Source: Chitinophaga sp. S165 (lineage in GTDB: Bacteria; Bacteroidota; Bacteroidia; Chitinophagales; Chitinophagaceae). Taken from it: a stretch of 64,000 nt of DNA. The stretch is taken from contig NZ_QGTG01000002.1 of the NCBI RefSeq assembly GCF_003182155.1, positions 1,193,646-1,257,645 on the forward strand. Reading direction: 5' to 3'. The notes under the pieces are model-generated. The model had not been told where the DNA came from. It worked only from the letters and a program-made list of their open reading frames with translations, and did no database searches. Below, one piece after another: positions 45,840 to 54,948 of the stretch (its first letter is position 1; the number at the start of each line of letters is the position of its first letter). The translations under genes were made by a program, and so were the position numbers.

Positions 45840-46733
45840 ATGAAAGATATTCCATTTAAAGGGATCATTGCGTACCCTATTACTCCATTCGATGAGAATG
45901 AAAAGGTAGACATACCACTTTTCAGAAAATTGGTAGAGCGACTGGTTATAGCTGGTTCCCATAGTGTAGCCCCATTGGGAAGCACGGGTGTGTTGCCATA
46001 CCTCGCAGACGCGGAAAAGGAAGCTATTACAGAAGCTACAATTCAACAGGTTGCAGGGCGTGTTCCTACGCTGGTAGGGGTATCGAACCTTACGACAGAG
46101 CGAACGGTCTATCATGCCAGATTCGCTGAGAAGGCAGGAGCAACGGCGGTCATGATCATTCCGATGAGTTACTGGAAACTGACGGACGATGAGATTGTGA
46201 AACACTATGATGCGGTGGCGTCTAAGATATCAATTCCCATCATGGCTTATAATAATCCGGCAACGGGAGGAGTAGATATGTCGCCCGCATTATTGAAGCG
46301 GTTATTGGCGATACCTAACGTCACGATGATCAAAGAAAGCACTGGCGATGTGCAGCGGATGCATTATTTAAAGCGGGAATTAGGTGAAGAGGTAGCGTTT
46401 TATAATGGCTCGAATCCTTTGGCATTAGCTGCATTTGCGGCAGGTGCCAATGGATGGTGTACTGCGGCGCCAAATCTGATACCGGAATTAAATGTTAGTC
46501 TGTATGAGGCAATTAAAAGCAACAATCTGGAAAAGGCACAAGACATATTCCTTCAGCAGATAGATCTCCTGAAGTTCATTGTTGCCAAAGGGTTACCGAG
46601 GGCTATTAAGGCAGGATTAAACATTTTAGGAGAGGATGGAGGTCATCTGAGAACGCCGCTTCAGCCATTGACCTATGCTGAAATAGAAGAACTGAAGGGA
46701 ATACTTGAGAGAACGGATGTATTGGTAAAATAG
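45840..46733 (+). CDS. Dihydrodipicolinate synthase/N-acetylneuraminate lyase family
   Basis: 297 residues, the typical DapA-family length. Conserved features are APLGSTGVLPYL near residue 45, the Tyr region MAYNNPATGG, and the Schiff-base Lys in VTMIKESTGD. The family makes or breaks carbon-carbon bonds in 2-keto acids. Position next to a cupin under MocR control argues for catabolism rather than lysine biosynthesis. The exact substrate is not evident. Confidence 0.9.
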   Translation: MKDIPFKGIIAYPITPFDENEKVDIPLFRKLVERLVIAGSHSVAPLGSTGVLPYLADAEKEAITEATIQQVAGRVPTLVGVSNLTTERTVYHARFAEKAGATAVMIIPMSYWKLTDDEIVKHYDAVASKISIPIMAYNNPATGGVDMSPALLKRLLAIPNVTMIKESTGDVQRMHYLKRELGEEVAFYNGSNPLALAAFAAGANGWCTAAPNLIPELNVSLYEAIKSNNLEKAQDIFLQQIDLLKFIVAKGLPRAIKAGLNILGEDGGHLRTPLQPLTYAEIEELKGILERTDVLVK

Positions 46734-46750
46734 ACAGAAGGGTACTGAAC

Positions 46751-46779
46751 GCGTGCAGGTCCAACGCCTGCACGCTTTA
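46751..46779 (+). terminator. Rho-independent terminator (short T tail)
   Basis: GCGTGCAGG and CCTGCACGC form a 9-bp perfect stem with a 7-nt loop, followed by TTTA. It lies 17 bp after the DapA-family stop. Confidence 0.75.
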
Positions 46780-46886
46780 GCTATGTGGCTGCTAATTGAA
46801 AATAAGGAGTTTTATAATCAGATATTTACTTCAAAGTTTGCAAATGCTGTTCTTTTTTGCTCTTTTTGTTCCGCTAATTCTATTTC

Positions 46887-48386
46887 ATGAAACGATCTGT
46901 TTTCACCCTGATATTAACTGCGGCATTAATAAAAGTAAATGCGCAGGCCCCTGATACCCGTCTGGACAGTTTTTATACAACATTGGCGAATGAGGGGCGA
47001 TTGAATGGCAATGTGCTTGTATCTGAGAAAGGGCAAATTGTATATCAGCATTCATTCGGCTATGCCGATTTTGAAAATAAGCGTTTAAATACGCCGGAGA
47101 CAGCTTTTCAACTGGCTTCGTTGTCAAAGCCTTTTACGGCAATTGCTGTTCTGCAGTTGGCTGACAAGGAAAAGTTAAACCTTGATGAAAACGTTAGCCG
47201 GTATTTGCCATCATTTCCTTATCCAACCATGACTATATCGCAATTGCTGTCACATAGTTCTGGTCTTTCAGATCAGGAGCTGGGGCGCAGTTTGGCTGAC
47301 TATGAGAAGCAGCTGGGGCATCGTCACAACAACGCGGAACTTCTTCAGTTCCTGGCGGAGCGTAAGTTAAAGGCTAAATTATCGCCCGGCGAAAAATGGT
47401 GGTATTGTAATCTTGGATACGAAGTGCTCGCAGACTTAGTTGAAAAGGTATCGGGAGAAACATTCGGGGAATATATCCGAAAGAATATTACTGTGCCGGC
47501 AGGAATGAAACATACCTATCTGCTTTTGTTGCCAGGAGATCGGCAATCTTACCAGGCAAGGAATTATGATTATCCTAAACGATATTCAGCTGAGCGGCAG
47601 CGTGTAGATCAGACAGGGATGGACTATACGGAAAGGGCTTTTGGGCATAGCAATATTGTTAGTACCTGCCAGGACCTGTTTAAGCTGAGTGAAGCTTTTT
47701 TTGCCGGTAAACTGGTGCAGCCTACTACTGTTAAACGTGCACTGACAGGAACCAGCCTTGCCAATGGACAGCCCAATGCCGTGTGGTTGAATATTGGTGG
47801 TCTGGGTACAACTGTCGATGGATTGGGTTGGTTTATTTTTACAGGTGAAGCGATGAAAGACCAGGTATTTCATGCGGGGGGAATGTCGGGAGCGGTGACA
47901 ATATTGCTTCATGACATTAAGAAGCAGCAAACTGTTATCATTCTCGATAATACAGGTAGTGAGGCCATCTATAAGAATGCTCAGAATGGTTTGCGCATTC
48001 TGAATGATCAACCGGTGCAGTATACAAAGCGCAATCTGGCGAGGTTATATGTACGCAGGTTAATGGCCGGGGGCACAGATGCGGCAGCCAGTCTGTTGCT
48101 GGCTAACGAGGCCGACACTGCCCATTTCCTGCTGCCTGAAAGTGACATGAACAGTCTAGGTTATGCGCTGCTGGAGGATCAGTATCGTGTGCAGGCACTG
48201 GAAGTTTTTAAAATGAACTGCCTGCTGTTTCCGGGGAGTGATAATGCGTTTAATAGCTATGCAGAGGCACTTGAGCAAAGTGGGCAGGTTAAGCTGGCAG
48301 AAGAAATGTATGATAGATCTGTGCAGCTTAATAGAGCGAATGAGGGGTCCCAAAAAGCGCTAAAGAGATTGCGGAGCGGAAGATAA
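46887..48386 (+). CDS. Class C beta-lactamase-like serine hydrolase
   Basis: 499 residues. A signal peptide (to about residue 19, VNAQ) is followed by SxxK at Ser78-Lys81 (ASLSKPF), Y-x-N as WYCNLGY and HAGG as the third motif. The C-terminal 110 residues look like TPR helices. The family includes esterases, peptidases and beta-lactamases; sequence does not choose. It is exported, so it probably acts in the periplasm. Confidence 0.9.
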   Translation: MKRSVFTLILTAALIKVNAQAPDTRLDSFYTTLANEGRLNGNVLVSEKGQIVYQHSFGYADFENKRLNTPETAFQLASLSKPFTAIAVLQLADKEKLNLDENVSRYLPSFPYPTMTISQLLSHSSGLSDQELGRSLADYEKQLGHRHNNAELLQFLAERKLKAKLSPGEKWWYCNLGYEVLADLVEKVSGETFGEYIRKNITVPAGMKHTYLLLLPGDRQSYQARNYDYPKRYSAERQRVDQTGMDYTERAFGHSNIVSTCQDLFKLSEAFFAGKLVQPTTVKRALTGTSLANGQPNAVWLNIGGLGTTVDGLGWFIFTGEAMKDQVFHAGGMSGAVTILLHDIKKQQTVIILDNTGSEAIYKNAQNGLRILNDQPVQYTKRNLARLYVRRLMAGGTDAAASLLLANEADTAHFLLPESDMNSLGYALLEDQYRVQALEVFKMNCLLFPGSDNAFNSYAEALEQSGQVKLAEEMYDRSVQLNRANEGSQKALKRLRSGR

Positions 48387-48400
48387 TAGTATTGTAATAG

Positions 48401-48437
48401 AAAAGCGGCTACTCGATATATTGAGTAGCCGCTTTTC
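48401..48437. terminator. Bidirectional terminator
   Basis: AAAAGCGGCTACTC and GAGTAGCCGCTTTT form a 14-bp perfect stem between two convergent genes, with T runs on both strands. Confidence 0.95.
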
Positions 48438-48451
48438 TATTAAGTAAAGAA

Positions 48452-49210
48452 TTATAATTTAGAATCAACCTTACGGGTGATCTTATCTAATTTTTCTTCC
48501 AGTTCGCCTATCAGTCTCTGAGAAGCATCTTCACACAGCGGCAGTACTTTGTCGAATGATGTTACCGGGATACCGCCCACCATTGCAACTTGTTTCTTGG
48601 AAGTAGCGTATTCAGAAATGCTGAATACTTTCTTCGCTTCTTTGTTATACAGCGTCAGGTGAATAGTTGCTTTCATACCACAGGTACCCATACCGGCGAA
48701 ACCTTTCTTAGGAACGAATTCATAATCCATCCAAACAAACATTACACCGTCAGATTCAGGGAATACTTCCAGCAATTTGTTCTGGTTACGGTTTTCGCTT
48801 TTCTGCAGAAAACCACCTGGGTATATAGTTTTGTAACCTGGAGGATTAAGTTCACGGCCAGACATCAAAACTACGATACCAGAAGAGCTGGTGTCGTAAG
48901 CCTTGTATGTTTCGTTTTTGATAACGTAATCTTCCGGCATCAGTTCAAAAGGGAATTTCTTAGCGAAACCGTTGAAGAAATTGGAATAGAACGTTTCCAG
49001 TACTGGTTGCAGGTTGAAATTAGGATTGTCAGCGAGGTCGGTCACTCTGGACGCCAGCTGCGCGTTACCATCGCCTAATCCGATTTGTTTGCTAACGAAG
49101 AAAGTTACTACAGCTACTTTCTTTTTTGCATCCTGTGCAGACACACGCACAGTGGTTAGAGAGAGAATGGCAAACATAGCCATTACAAAGCCAATTTTTC
49201 TAGCTTTCAT
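48452..49210 (-). CDS. Exported protein of unknown function
   Basis: 252 residues from the ATG at 49210; TTG at 49216 is an alternative. A signal peptide (to about residue 26, VRVSAQ) is followed by a soluble sequence with no domain that I recognise. VAVVTFFVSKQIG and DGVMFVWMDYEF suggest an alpha/beta periplasmic protein. It is monocistronic, with the bidirectional terminator behind it. Confidence 0.75.
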   Translation of the reverse strand: MKARKIGFVMAMFAILSLTTVRVSAQDAKKKVAVVTFFVSKQIGLGDGNAQLASRVTDLADNPNFNLQPVLETFYSNFFNGFAKKFPFELMPEDYVIKNETYKAYDTSSSGIVVLMSGRELNPPGYKTIYPGGFLQKSENRNQNKLLEVFPESDGVMFVWMDYEFVPKKGFAGMGTCGMKATIHLTLYNKEAKKVFSISEYATSKKQVAMVGGIPVTSFDKVLPLCEDASQRLIGELEEKLDKITRKVDSKL

Positions 49211-49746
49211 AGTCAAAGGGATATTGATAATTGAATATTTAAGGGTATTACTGAGTTTTAAATTGTCCCAGGGTTATAATGTTGTGTACTAAGTTTTCTA
49301 GTGCGGTGCAAATATACGAACAAAATATTCATATGATAAAAAAATAGTTCGTGTGGTTTTGGGAAGGGATACAGGTTTGGTTCTTAAAAAGGCTGGCAGG
49401 GTTTGTAAGGATTGATCCGGATGGTGTTATTTTAACATAGTGGTGTAAAATAAGCACTTATATGACGAAAAGCCGCTGTAGTAGAGAAGTAAGCATGCTG
49501 TATATGTGGAGTTAAGGTGGACTTGAGGTGGACTTGATATGGTGATGGGGATGATAAAATAGTATAAGAAATGGAAGCTTCAGTAGATTGTCTGGTACCT
49601 GGTATTAAGATCGGTCTAACTTTATCGGACTTCCTTTCCTGTTAACAGAACATAAATAGCAGTACAACAGAAATCACTATACGTTAACTGAATTATACCT
49701 CTAAAATACTAATTTTAATCATCCGAAGATTAAAAACCTGATACCT
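49211..49746. other. 536-bp intergenic region
   Basis: This holds a small hairpin (TTATTTTA...TAAAATAA, about 49427-49456) and two tandem copies of AGGTGGACTTGA near 49515-49540. I see no coding sequence or RNA gene. Confidence 0.5.
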
Positions 49747-50979
49747 ATGAATACCGCACAAATGGAAAATAGCATTTCTAAAGAGAGAAATGTGCTTGTT
49801 GTTTTGCAGGAAGAAAAAGAGATAAATTCAGAAGCCCGCTATTTGATCGACAAGTTCTGCGGGAAGGTAGTAAATAGCTTTTCTGAAATTCAGAACAATA
49901 CGGGCGACAGAAGAATTTATGTATGTGGAGACATCTCCGGAATCAAAGAAGATGTTGGCCCTTTGTACATTATTAAAGAACTATCCAATAATTACGAGAA
50001 TTATAATAAACCTGATGCCCGCCTTATCACACTCGGTGAAGTTCCCATTATCATCAGCAATGCCGGTGTATATTTCAGAAGATTATTTACTGGCAATGAT
50101 TACTTCGGTAAGATTAAATCCGAGCACGCATTTCAGGAATTAACCGAGTCCAATAAGCCATCTAAAGCTTTTAGAAAAGGCATATACTTAACCAAAGTTG
50201 AGAAAGAGGAAAATGAAGATGGAAATGAAGTACTGCATTATCGTCTTTTAAGATGTTCAAGTAATTTAACCGGGCCAACTGATAATTTCCGGACCACTGA
50301 TCATGAGATCATTGATGCTTTGAATGATGCAGTCAGATATGTTTTTGAATATAAAACGGACCTGAATCATGTGTTGGCACAGATCTATGAGAACAGAATG
50401 AAAGATGAGAGTACAGAGAAGGAGGTGAAGTCGAGAATAAAAGCGCATTCTGATAAAACGAAGGATATGCCGAAAGAAGGACTTATTGTCTTTTGCACCT
50501 TTTATGATAACGCGAATGCGGAGCAATTGAAGCTGTCACTGACAGATAGATATGACAGGTGTTATAAAGAAGTTAGTGGTTTCACAAGGCTTCATTTTAA
50601 ATTGAAGAATACAGTTGATGATGAATCGTTGGAAAAGGAATTCAGTGTCACGCTATATCCCAATTCGGTGTTTATGATCCCGCTTTCTACAAACAGATTA
50701 TACACGCATGAGATCAGGCCATCTATGCTGAATGCAGATAAGATTCCGACAAGGATGGGCTATGTAGTGCGTTGTTCTAATATGGAGGCGCAGTATATGA
50801 ATGATCAGGCTTACATTAAGGAGAATGGCAGTTTCTTCAAGCTGGAGAAGATGACACCGGAAACACAGGAAGAGCTAAGGAGTTTTTACTATGAGGAAAA
50901 TAGAACAGAAAAGATGGTTGAGTACGGGAAGATTCATTTCAGTATGAATGCCGGTGATTATGAGAAACCAATATTTTAA
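49747..50979 (+). CDS. Unassigned Fe(II)/2OG-oxygenase-like protein, paralogue 1
   Basis: 410 residues with no signal peptide. It does not match a named family that I know, but aligns along its C-terminal two thirds with the next protein. Matching blocks are LLRCSSNLTGPTDNF, AHSDKTKDMPKEGLIVF, YPNSVFMIPLSTNRLYTH and MGYVVRCSN. These place a facial triad at His234, Asp236 and His321, with a 2OG-binding Arg342. The N-terminal 100 residues are extra. It starts an apparent two-gene operon: the stop is 20 bp before the paralogue. Substrate unknown; a nucleic acid, protein or small-molecule oxygenase are all possible. Confidence 0.65.
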   Translation: MNTAQMENSISKERNVLVVLQEEKEINSEARYLIDKFCGKVVNSFSEIQNNTGDRRIYVCGDISGIKEDVGPLYIIKELSNNYENYNKPDARLITLGEVPIIISNAGVYFRRLFTGNDYFGKIKSEHAFQELTESNKPSKAFRKGIYLTKVEKEENEDGNEVLHYRLLRCSSNLTGPTDNFRTTDHEIIDALNDAVRYVFEYKTDLNHVLAQIYENRMKDESTEKEVKSRIKAHSDKTKDMPKEGLIVFCTFYDNANAEQLKLSLTDRYDRCYKEVSGFTRLHFKLKNTVDDESLEKEFSVTLYPNSVFMIPLSTNRLYTHEIRPSMLNADKIPTRMGYVVRCSNMEAQYMNDQAYIKENGSFFKLEKMTPETQEELRSFYYEENRTEKMVEYGKIHFSMNAGDYEKPIF

Positions 50980-50999
50980 TATAGACTTTTGATAAAGAT

Positions 51000-51800
51000 A
51001 TGATGAGTAGTGCGGAATTTCATAAGATCACACTTGACTTAAAGACAAACTTATTCGATGAGTTATTGCGTGCAACAGACTTTGAGCCAATCGCGAAAGG
51101 CAGGATCGGTAATCACCTGGTAAACGTGGAAGATAATGGTATACCGATTGTAAGAACTACTACAAAGTATAATATACCGGCCAATAATTTTGCTGCGATT
51201 CACCATCTGCTTGTTGAACGTATTAATGATACTATCAGAGGGAATAACCAGGATGGGATACCTGCACAGCATTTTAATAATGCCCTAATAGAGGTCTATG
51301 ACGCTAACTATTATAAAATGAATTATCATTCAGATCAAAACCTGGATCTTGATAATGATTCATATATAGGACTCTTCTCATGCTATGAAAGACCAGATGA
51401 ACTTTCCGAACAACATATAAGAAAACTGAAGATAAAAAATAAAGAGAGTGATGAGGAGTCTGAACATTCATTAACGCATAATTCCGTAATGTTGTTTTCG
51501 TTAACAACCAATACAAAATTCCTGCATAAAATTGTATTGGATGCTGCTCCAAATCCGAAACAATCAGCATCAGATAATAGATGGCTGGGCATTACATTCC
51601 GTACATCGAAAACATATATCCGGTTTGAGAACAATTTGCCTTATTTCTCCAATGGGAAACTACTGGAATTAGCGAATAAGGAACAGGAGGCTGAGTTTTA
51701 CAAGCTTCGCGGGGAAGAGAACAGGGACATGAACTTTGTTTATCCTGACCTTACGTATACTGTAAATGCGGCTGATATAATGATGCCTAAGAACAGTTAA
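51000..51800 (+). CDS. Unassigned Fe(II)/2OG-oxygenase-like protein, paralogue 2
   Basis: 266 residues. HSD at His110-Asp112 (NYHSDQNLDLD), His176 (TKFLHKIVLD) and Arg201 (LGITFRTSK) form a complete facial triad plus 2OG-binding Arg. The spacing resembles AlkB-type enzymes. It is co-directional and paralogous with the preceding gene but lacks its first 100 residues. The gap of 437 bp before the siderophore operon leaves a link to it open. Confidence 0.7.
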   Translation: MMSSAEFHKITLDLKTNLFDELLRATDFEPIAKGRIGNHLVNVEDNGIPIVRTTTKYNIPANNFAAIHHLLVERINDTIRGNNQDGIPAQHFNNALIEVYDANYYKMNYHSDQNLDLDNDSYIGLFSCYERPDELSEQHIRKLKIKNKESDEESEHSLTHNSVMLFSLTTNTKFLHKIVLDAAPNPKQSASDNRWLGITFRTSKTYIRFENNLPYFSNGKLLELANKEQEAEFYKLRGEENRDMNFVYPDLTYTVNAADIMMPKNS

Positions 51801-52237
51801 AAGTTATAATTAGCCGAAAATAAATAACGACCGTACCAGGAGCAGTGATTATCAATGTTAAAACTTTTATCTTTTATTTGCATTGCAGAGATTGAAAAAA
51901 AGATGTATTATTGTATAAGTAGTTACCCCATTAAACTTTTTAAAATAGTCATGCGAAAAAGTAATATTTGTAATATTCCGTTTTAGCTGTTTAAATCCAA
52001 AAAATAATATTGTTACCCTGAAAACCGCCACCAGATGTAATTTCCTTATTGCGTAAAATGTTTTCCGCTTTTGATCGTCTCACTCAACCGAGATGATGCA
52101 AATTTGTGACGCTTAGTTAATCCGATAAGCATTTTAACATTAGAAGACTTTCTTGCATGTTGTTATAAGTAACAACGTATTGGAAAACCTTATTTATTAA
52201 ATTTTCGGCCCTCAACATTGACGTAAAAATTTATTGA
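51801..52237. other. 437-bp promoter region before siderophore operon
   Basis: AT-rich DNA. GTTGTTA-TAAG-TAACAAC (52159-52176) is a short hairpin or operator about 62 bp before the lysine hydroxylase start. I found no classical Fur box, which does not exclude iron control by another regulator. Confidence 0.5.
52159..52176. promoter_or_regulatory. Candidate operator/hairpin upstream of siderophore operon
   Basis: GTTGTTA-TAAG-TAACAAC is a perfect 7-bp inverted repeat with a 4-nt spacer, positioned where a repressor or RNA hairpin could act on the operon. Confidence 0.4.
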
Positions 52238-53386
52238 ATGAAACCCTTAGACGTAACACCCACAATTAGCCCTGGAGTTCAGGAGCCTATGCGCTTAAAG
52301 CATTTTACTGCTGAACCGCCTTTACAACCCATGATAGTAGATATCACGGAAGAAGAGAAACTGGAAATAACTTATATCGGGAAGAAACTCAAACGAAAGT
52401 ATAAGAGTTATGACAATCCCGATTTCATCTCGATGCTTCACTTAAATGCGTTTACACTGCTACCAGAGCGTATCGCAAAGGTGCTTAGTAATTTCGGGAC
52501 AGACTTTTCAGATCAGCATTACGGTGCTGTCGTATTGCGCGGCTTAGTAGAAATAGGCCAGGATGAATTAGGCCCCACGCCGCGTTCCTGGCAGGAAACC
52601 GACTATGAAAAAATTATGGAGTATGGCTTCATTTCATCACTGTTACACGGAGCCGTACCATCGAAACCTGTTGAGTATTTTGCTCAGAGAAAAGGCGGAG
52701 GATTAATGCATGCCATTATTCCTGATGAGAATATGAGCTACACACAAACGGGATCAGGCTCGCGTATTGATCTGTTTGTACATACAGAAGATGCTTTCCT
52801 GCACAATGCAGCAGATTTCCTGAGTTTCCTTTTTCTGCGCAATGAAGAACGGGTACCTTCTTCTTTGTATTCCATCCGCTCTCATGGCAGGCCAGATGCC
52901 ATATTACAAGAGCTTTTCAAACCTATCTATAAATGCCCGAAAGATGCCAATTACGCGTCAGACGAAGCAATAGGAGACGATACCCGTACTTCCGTCTTAT
53001 ATGGCAGCAGATCGGCTCCTTTTATGCGTTTTGATGCGGCAGAACAGATATACAATGAAGACGCCAATCAGGACCCTGAGGCATTACATAATCTGAAACG
53101 CTTTTGGGAAGAGGCCCGTGAACTGATATATAATGATTTCATTCCGGAGTCAGGAGATCTGATCTTTGTGAACAATCATCTATGTGCGCATGGGCGTAAT
53201 GCATTCCTTGCCGGCTTCAAAGAAGAAAACGGTCAGCTGGTGAAATGTGAACGCCGTCTTATGTTGCGTATGATGAGTAAGACAAGTCTGATTAACATCC
53301 GTGAAGTGACCCACCCCGAAAATCCTTATCTCATCATGGAAGAGCACTACGGTAAGTTATATAGCTCTCACCTTGCAAACCTTTAA
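52238..53386 (+). CDS. Clavaminate-synthase-like 2OG dioxygenase, probable lysine hydroxylase
   Basis: 382 residues, TauD/clavaminate-synthase-like. Iron ligands are His182 and Glu184 in FVHTEDAF, with a distal His in NNHLCAHGR; CERRLMLRMM carries the 2OG Arg. From memory, this sequence is very close in length and style to L-lysine 4-hydroxylases (KDO2 type) described from Chitinophaga pinensis and relatives. Reaction: Fe(II)/2OG-dependent hydroxylation of free L-lysine. The PLP decarboxylase is 27 bp downstream, so the product is probably decarboxylated to a hydroxy-diamine. It is the first gene of the siderophore operon. Confidence 0.85.
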   Translation: MKPLDVTPTISPGVQEPMRLKHFTAEPPLQPMIVDITEEEKLEITYIGKKLKRKYKSYDNPDFISMLHLNAFTLLPERIAKVLSNFGTDFSDQHYGAVVLRGLVEIGQDELGPTPRSWQETDYEKIMEYGFISSLLHGAVPSKPVEYFAQRKGGGLMHAIIPDENMSYTQTGSGSRIDLFVHTEDAFLHNAADFLSFLFLRNEERVPSSLYSIRSHGRPDAILQELFKPIYKCPKDANYASDEAIGDDTRTSVLYGSRSAPFMRFDAAEQIYNEDANQDPEALHNLKRFWEEARELIYNDFIPESGDLIFVNNHLCAHGRNAFLAGFKEENGQLVKCERRLMLRMMSKTSLINIREVTHPENPYLIMEEHYGKLYSSHLANL

Positions 53387-53413
53387 TTAAACCCGGAAAA
53401 ATAGCATCCACAT

Positions 53414-54937
53414 ATGAGTACTACCGCATTTGCAGGCTGGGAACAGCCACTGCAGGACCTTGTATTGCCTGTAAAGGAAACCTATAAAGATATTTTTCAT
53501 CAAGGCTCAGTTGCTGAATATGAGAAGGCGATGGACGGAGCGCGTGAATTGGTAACCAATTTCCTGCACAGGAACCGTCAGCCTTTCAGCGGAATATCTT
53601 CTGCAGCGCTGAAAGCGGCATTTGCCGAAGTAGATTTTGATACGCCGCTGGCGGATTATGAAAGTCTCCTGAATGAAGTGCAGGAGCTGTATGTAAAACA
53701 TGCTACTGCGTTTCATTTACCTGCCTATATCGCGCATCTGAATTGCCCGGTAGTGATACCGGCAGTAGCTGCAGAAGTGCTGATCGCCGCTATCAATTCC
53801 TCTCAGGATACCTGGGACCAGAGTGCAGGCGGAACACTGATGGAACAACAGCTGATCAACTGGACGGCACGCGAGATAGGTTTTGATAGTGTAGCTGATG
53901 GCGTATTCACAGCCGGTGGCTCACAGAGTAACCTGATGGGGTTATTGCTGGCAAGAGATCATTATGCCATTACACATGGTGGTCACAATATCAAAAAGCA
54001 GGGCTTACCTGCTGATGCATCCCGGTATCGAATTTTCATCTCTGAAAAGGCGCATTTCAGCAATCATAAAGGCGCCGCATTATTAGGATTGGGTGAACAG
54101 GCATTGGTGGAAATAAAGACCGATGACCGTTTCCGTATGGATGCTGTATTGCTGGAAGAAGCTATTGCCAGAGAGATACAACAGGGAAATATTCCTATCG
54201 CAATTGTGGGTACGGCTGGTACGACAGACTTTGGTAACCTTGACCCGCTTGCCGCTATCGGCCGTATTGCAGCTAAGTATAAGTTGTGGTTTCATATAGA
54301 TGCTGCATATGGATGCGGACTGCTGCTCACTGATAAATACCGTCATCTGTTAAATGGAATAGAAACGGCGCATTCCGTTACTATCGATTATCATAAATCA
54401 TTCTTTCAACCCATCAGCAGCAGTGCCTTTATAGTAAGGGATAAACAATATCTGCGTTTGTTACGCATGCATGTGGATTATCTCAATCCTAAAGACGAAG
54501 ATTATGACGATCTGAATCAGATCAATAAATCCATCATGCAGAGCACCCGCCGTTTTGATGCGCTTAAGTTGTGGTTCACATTACGTTTGATGGGTAAACA
54601 GAAACTTGGCGCTTACACTGAAACTATTATTGAAACGGCTGAAAAAGCTGCACAGGTAATAGGTATAGACCCGGAGCTGGAGCTCCTGAGCTACTCAGAT
54701 ATGGGTGTAATACTGTTCCGTTACGCACCTGAACATTATAATGCTACTGATCTTGATGCCTTGAACCAGTACATTAAGAAGACGATGTTCAACAGTGGAC
54801 TGGTATTAGTGGCAAGTACGCGTGTAAATAGTAATTTCTATCTGAAATTTACTATGCTGAACCCCTTAACGACCATGGATGACGTGCGTTTCATCCTCAA
54901 CACCATCAAGGAAACCGGTGCTGCCTGGCGCCAATAA
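53414..54937 (+). CDS. PLP-dependent amino-acid decarboxylase (group II)
   Basis: 507 residues. Group II decarboxylase features: TAGGSQSNLMG, HIDAAYGCG with the PLP Asp, and the Schiff-base Lys in TIDYHKSFFQP. Relatives decarboxylate diaminobutyrate, lysine or aromatic amino acids. Position directly after a lysine-hydroxylase-like enzyme and before NIS synthetases points to (hydroxy)lysine, giving (hydroxy)cadaverine. Substrate choice is inference. Confidence 0.9.
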   Translation: MSTTAFAGWEQPLQDLVLPVKETYKDIFHQGSVAEYEKAMDGARELVTNFLHRNRQPFSGISSAALKAAFAEVDFDTPLADYESLLNEVQELYVKHATAFHLPAYIAHLNCPVVIPAVAAEVLIAAINSSQDTWDQSAGGTLMEQQLINWTAREIGFDSVADGVFTAGGSQSNLMGLLLARDHYAITHGGHNIKKQGLPADASRYRIFISEKAHFSNHKGAALLGLGEQALVEIKTDDRFRMDAVLLEEAIAREIQQGNIPIAIVGTAGTTDFGNLDPLAAIGRIAAKYKLWFHIDAAYGCGLLLTDKYRHLLNGIETAHSVTIDYHKSFFQPISSSAFIVRDKQYLRLLRMHVDYLNPKDEDYDDLNQINKSIMQSTRRFDALKLWFTLRLMGKQKLGAYTETIIETAEKAAQVIGIDPELELLSYSDMGVILFRYAPEHYNATDLDALNQYIKKTMFNSGLVLVASTRVNSNFYLKFTMLNPLTTMDDVRFILNTIKETGAAWRQ

Positions 54938-54948
54938 AAACAGATTTT

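Noticed and set aside
51801..52237. Classical Fur box before the siderophore operon
   Set aside because: No GATAATGATAATCATTATC-like sequence could be seen.
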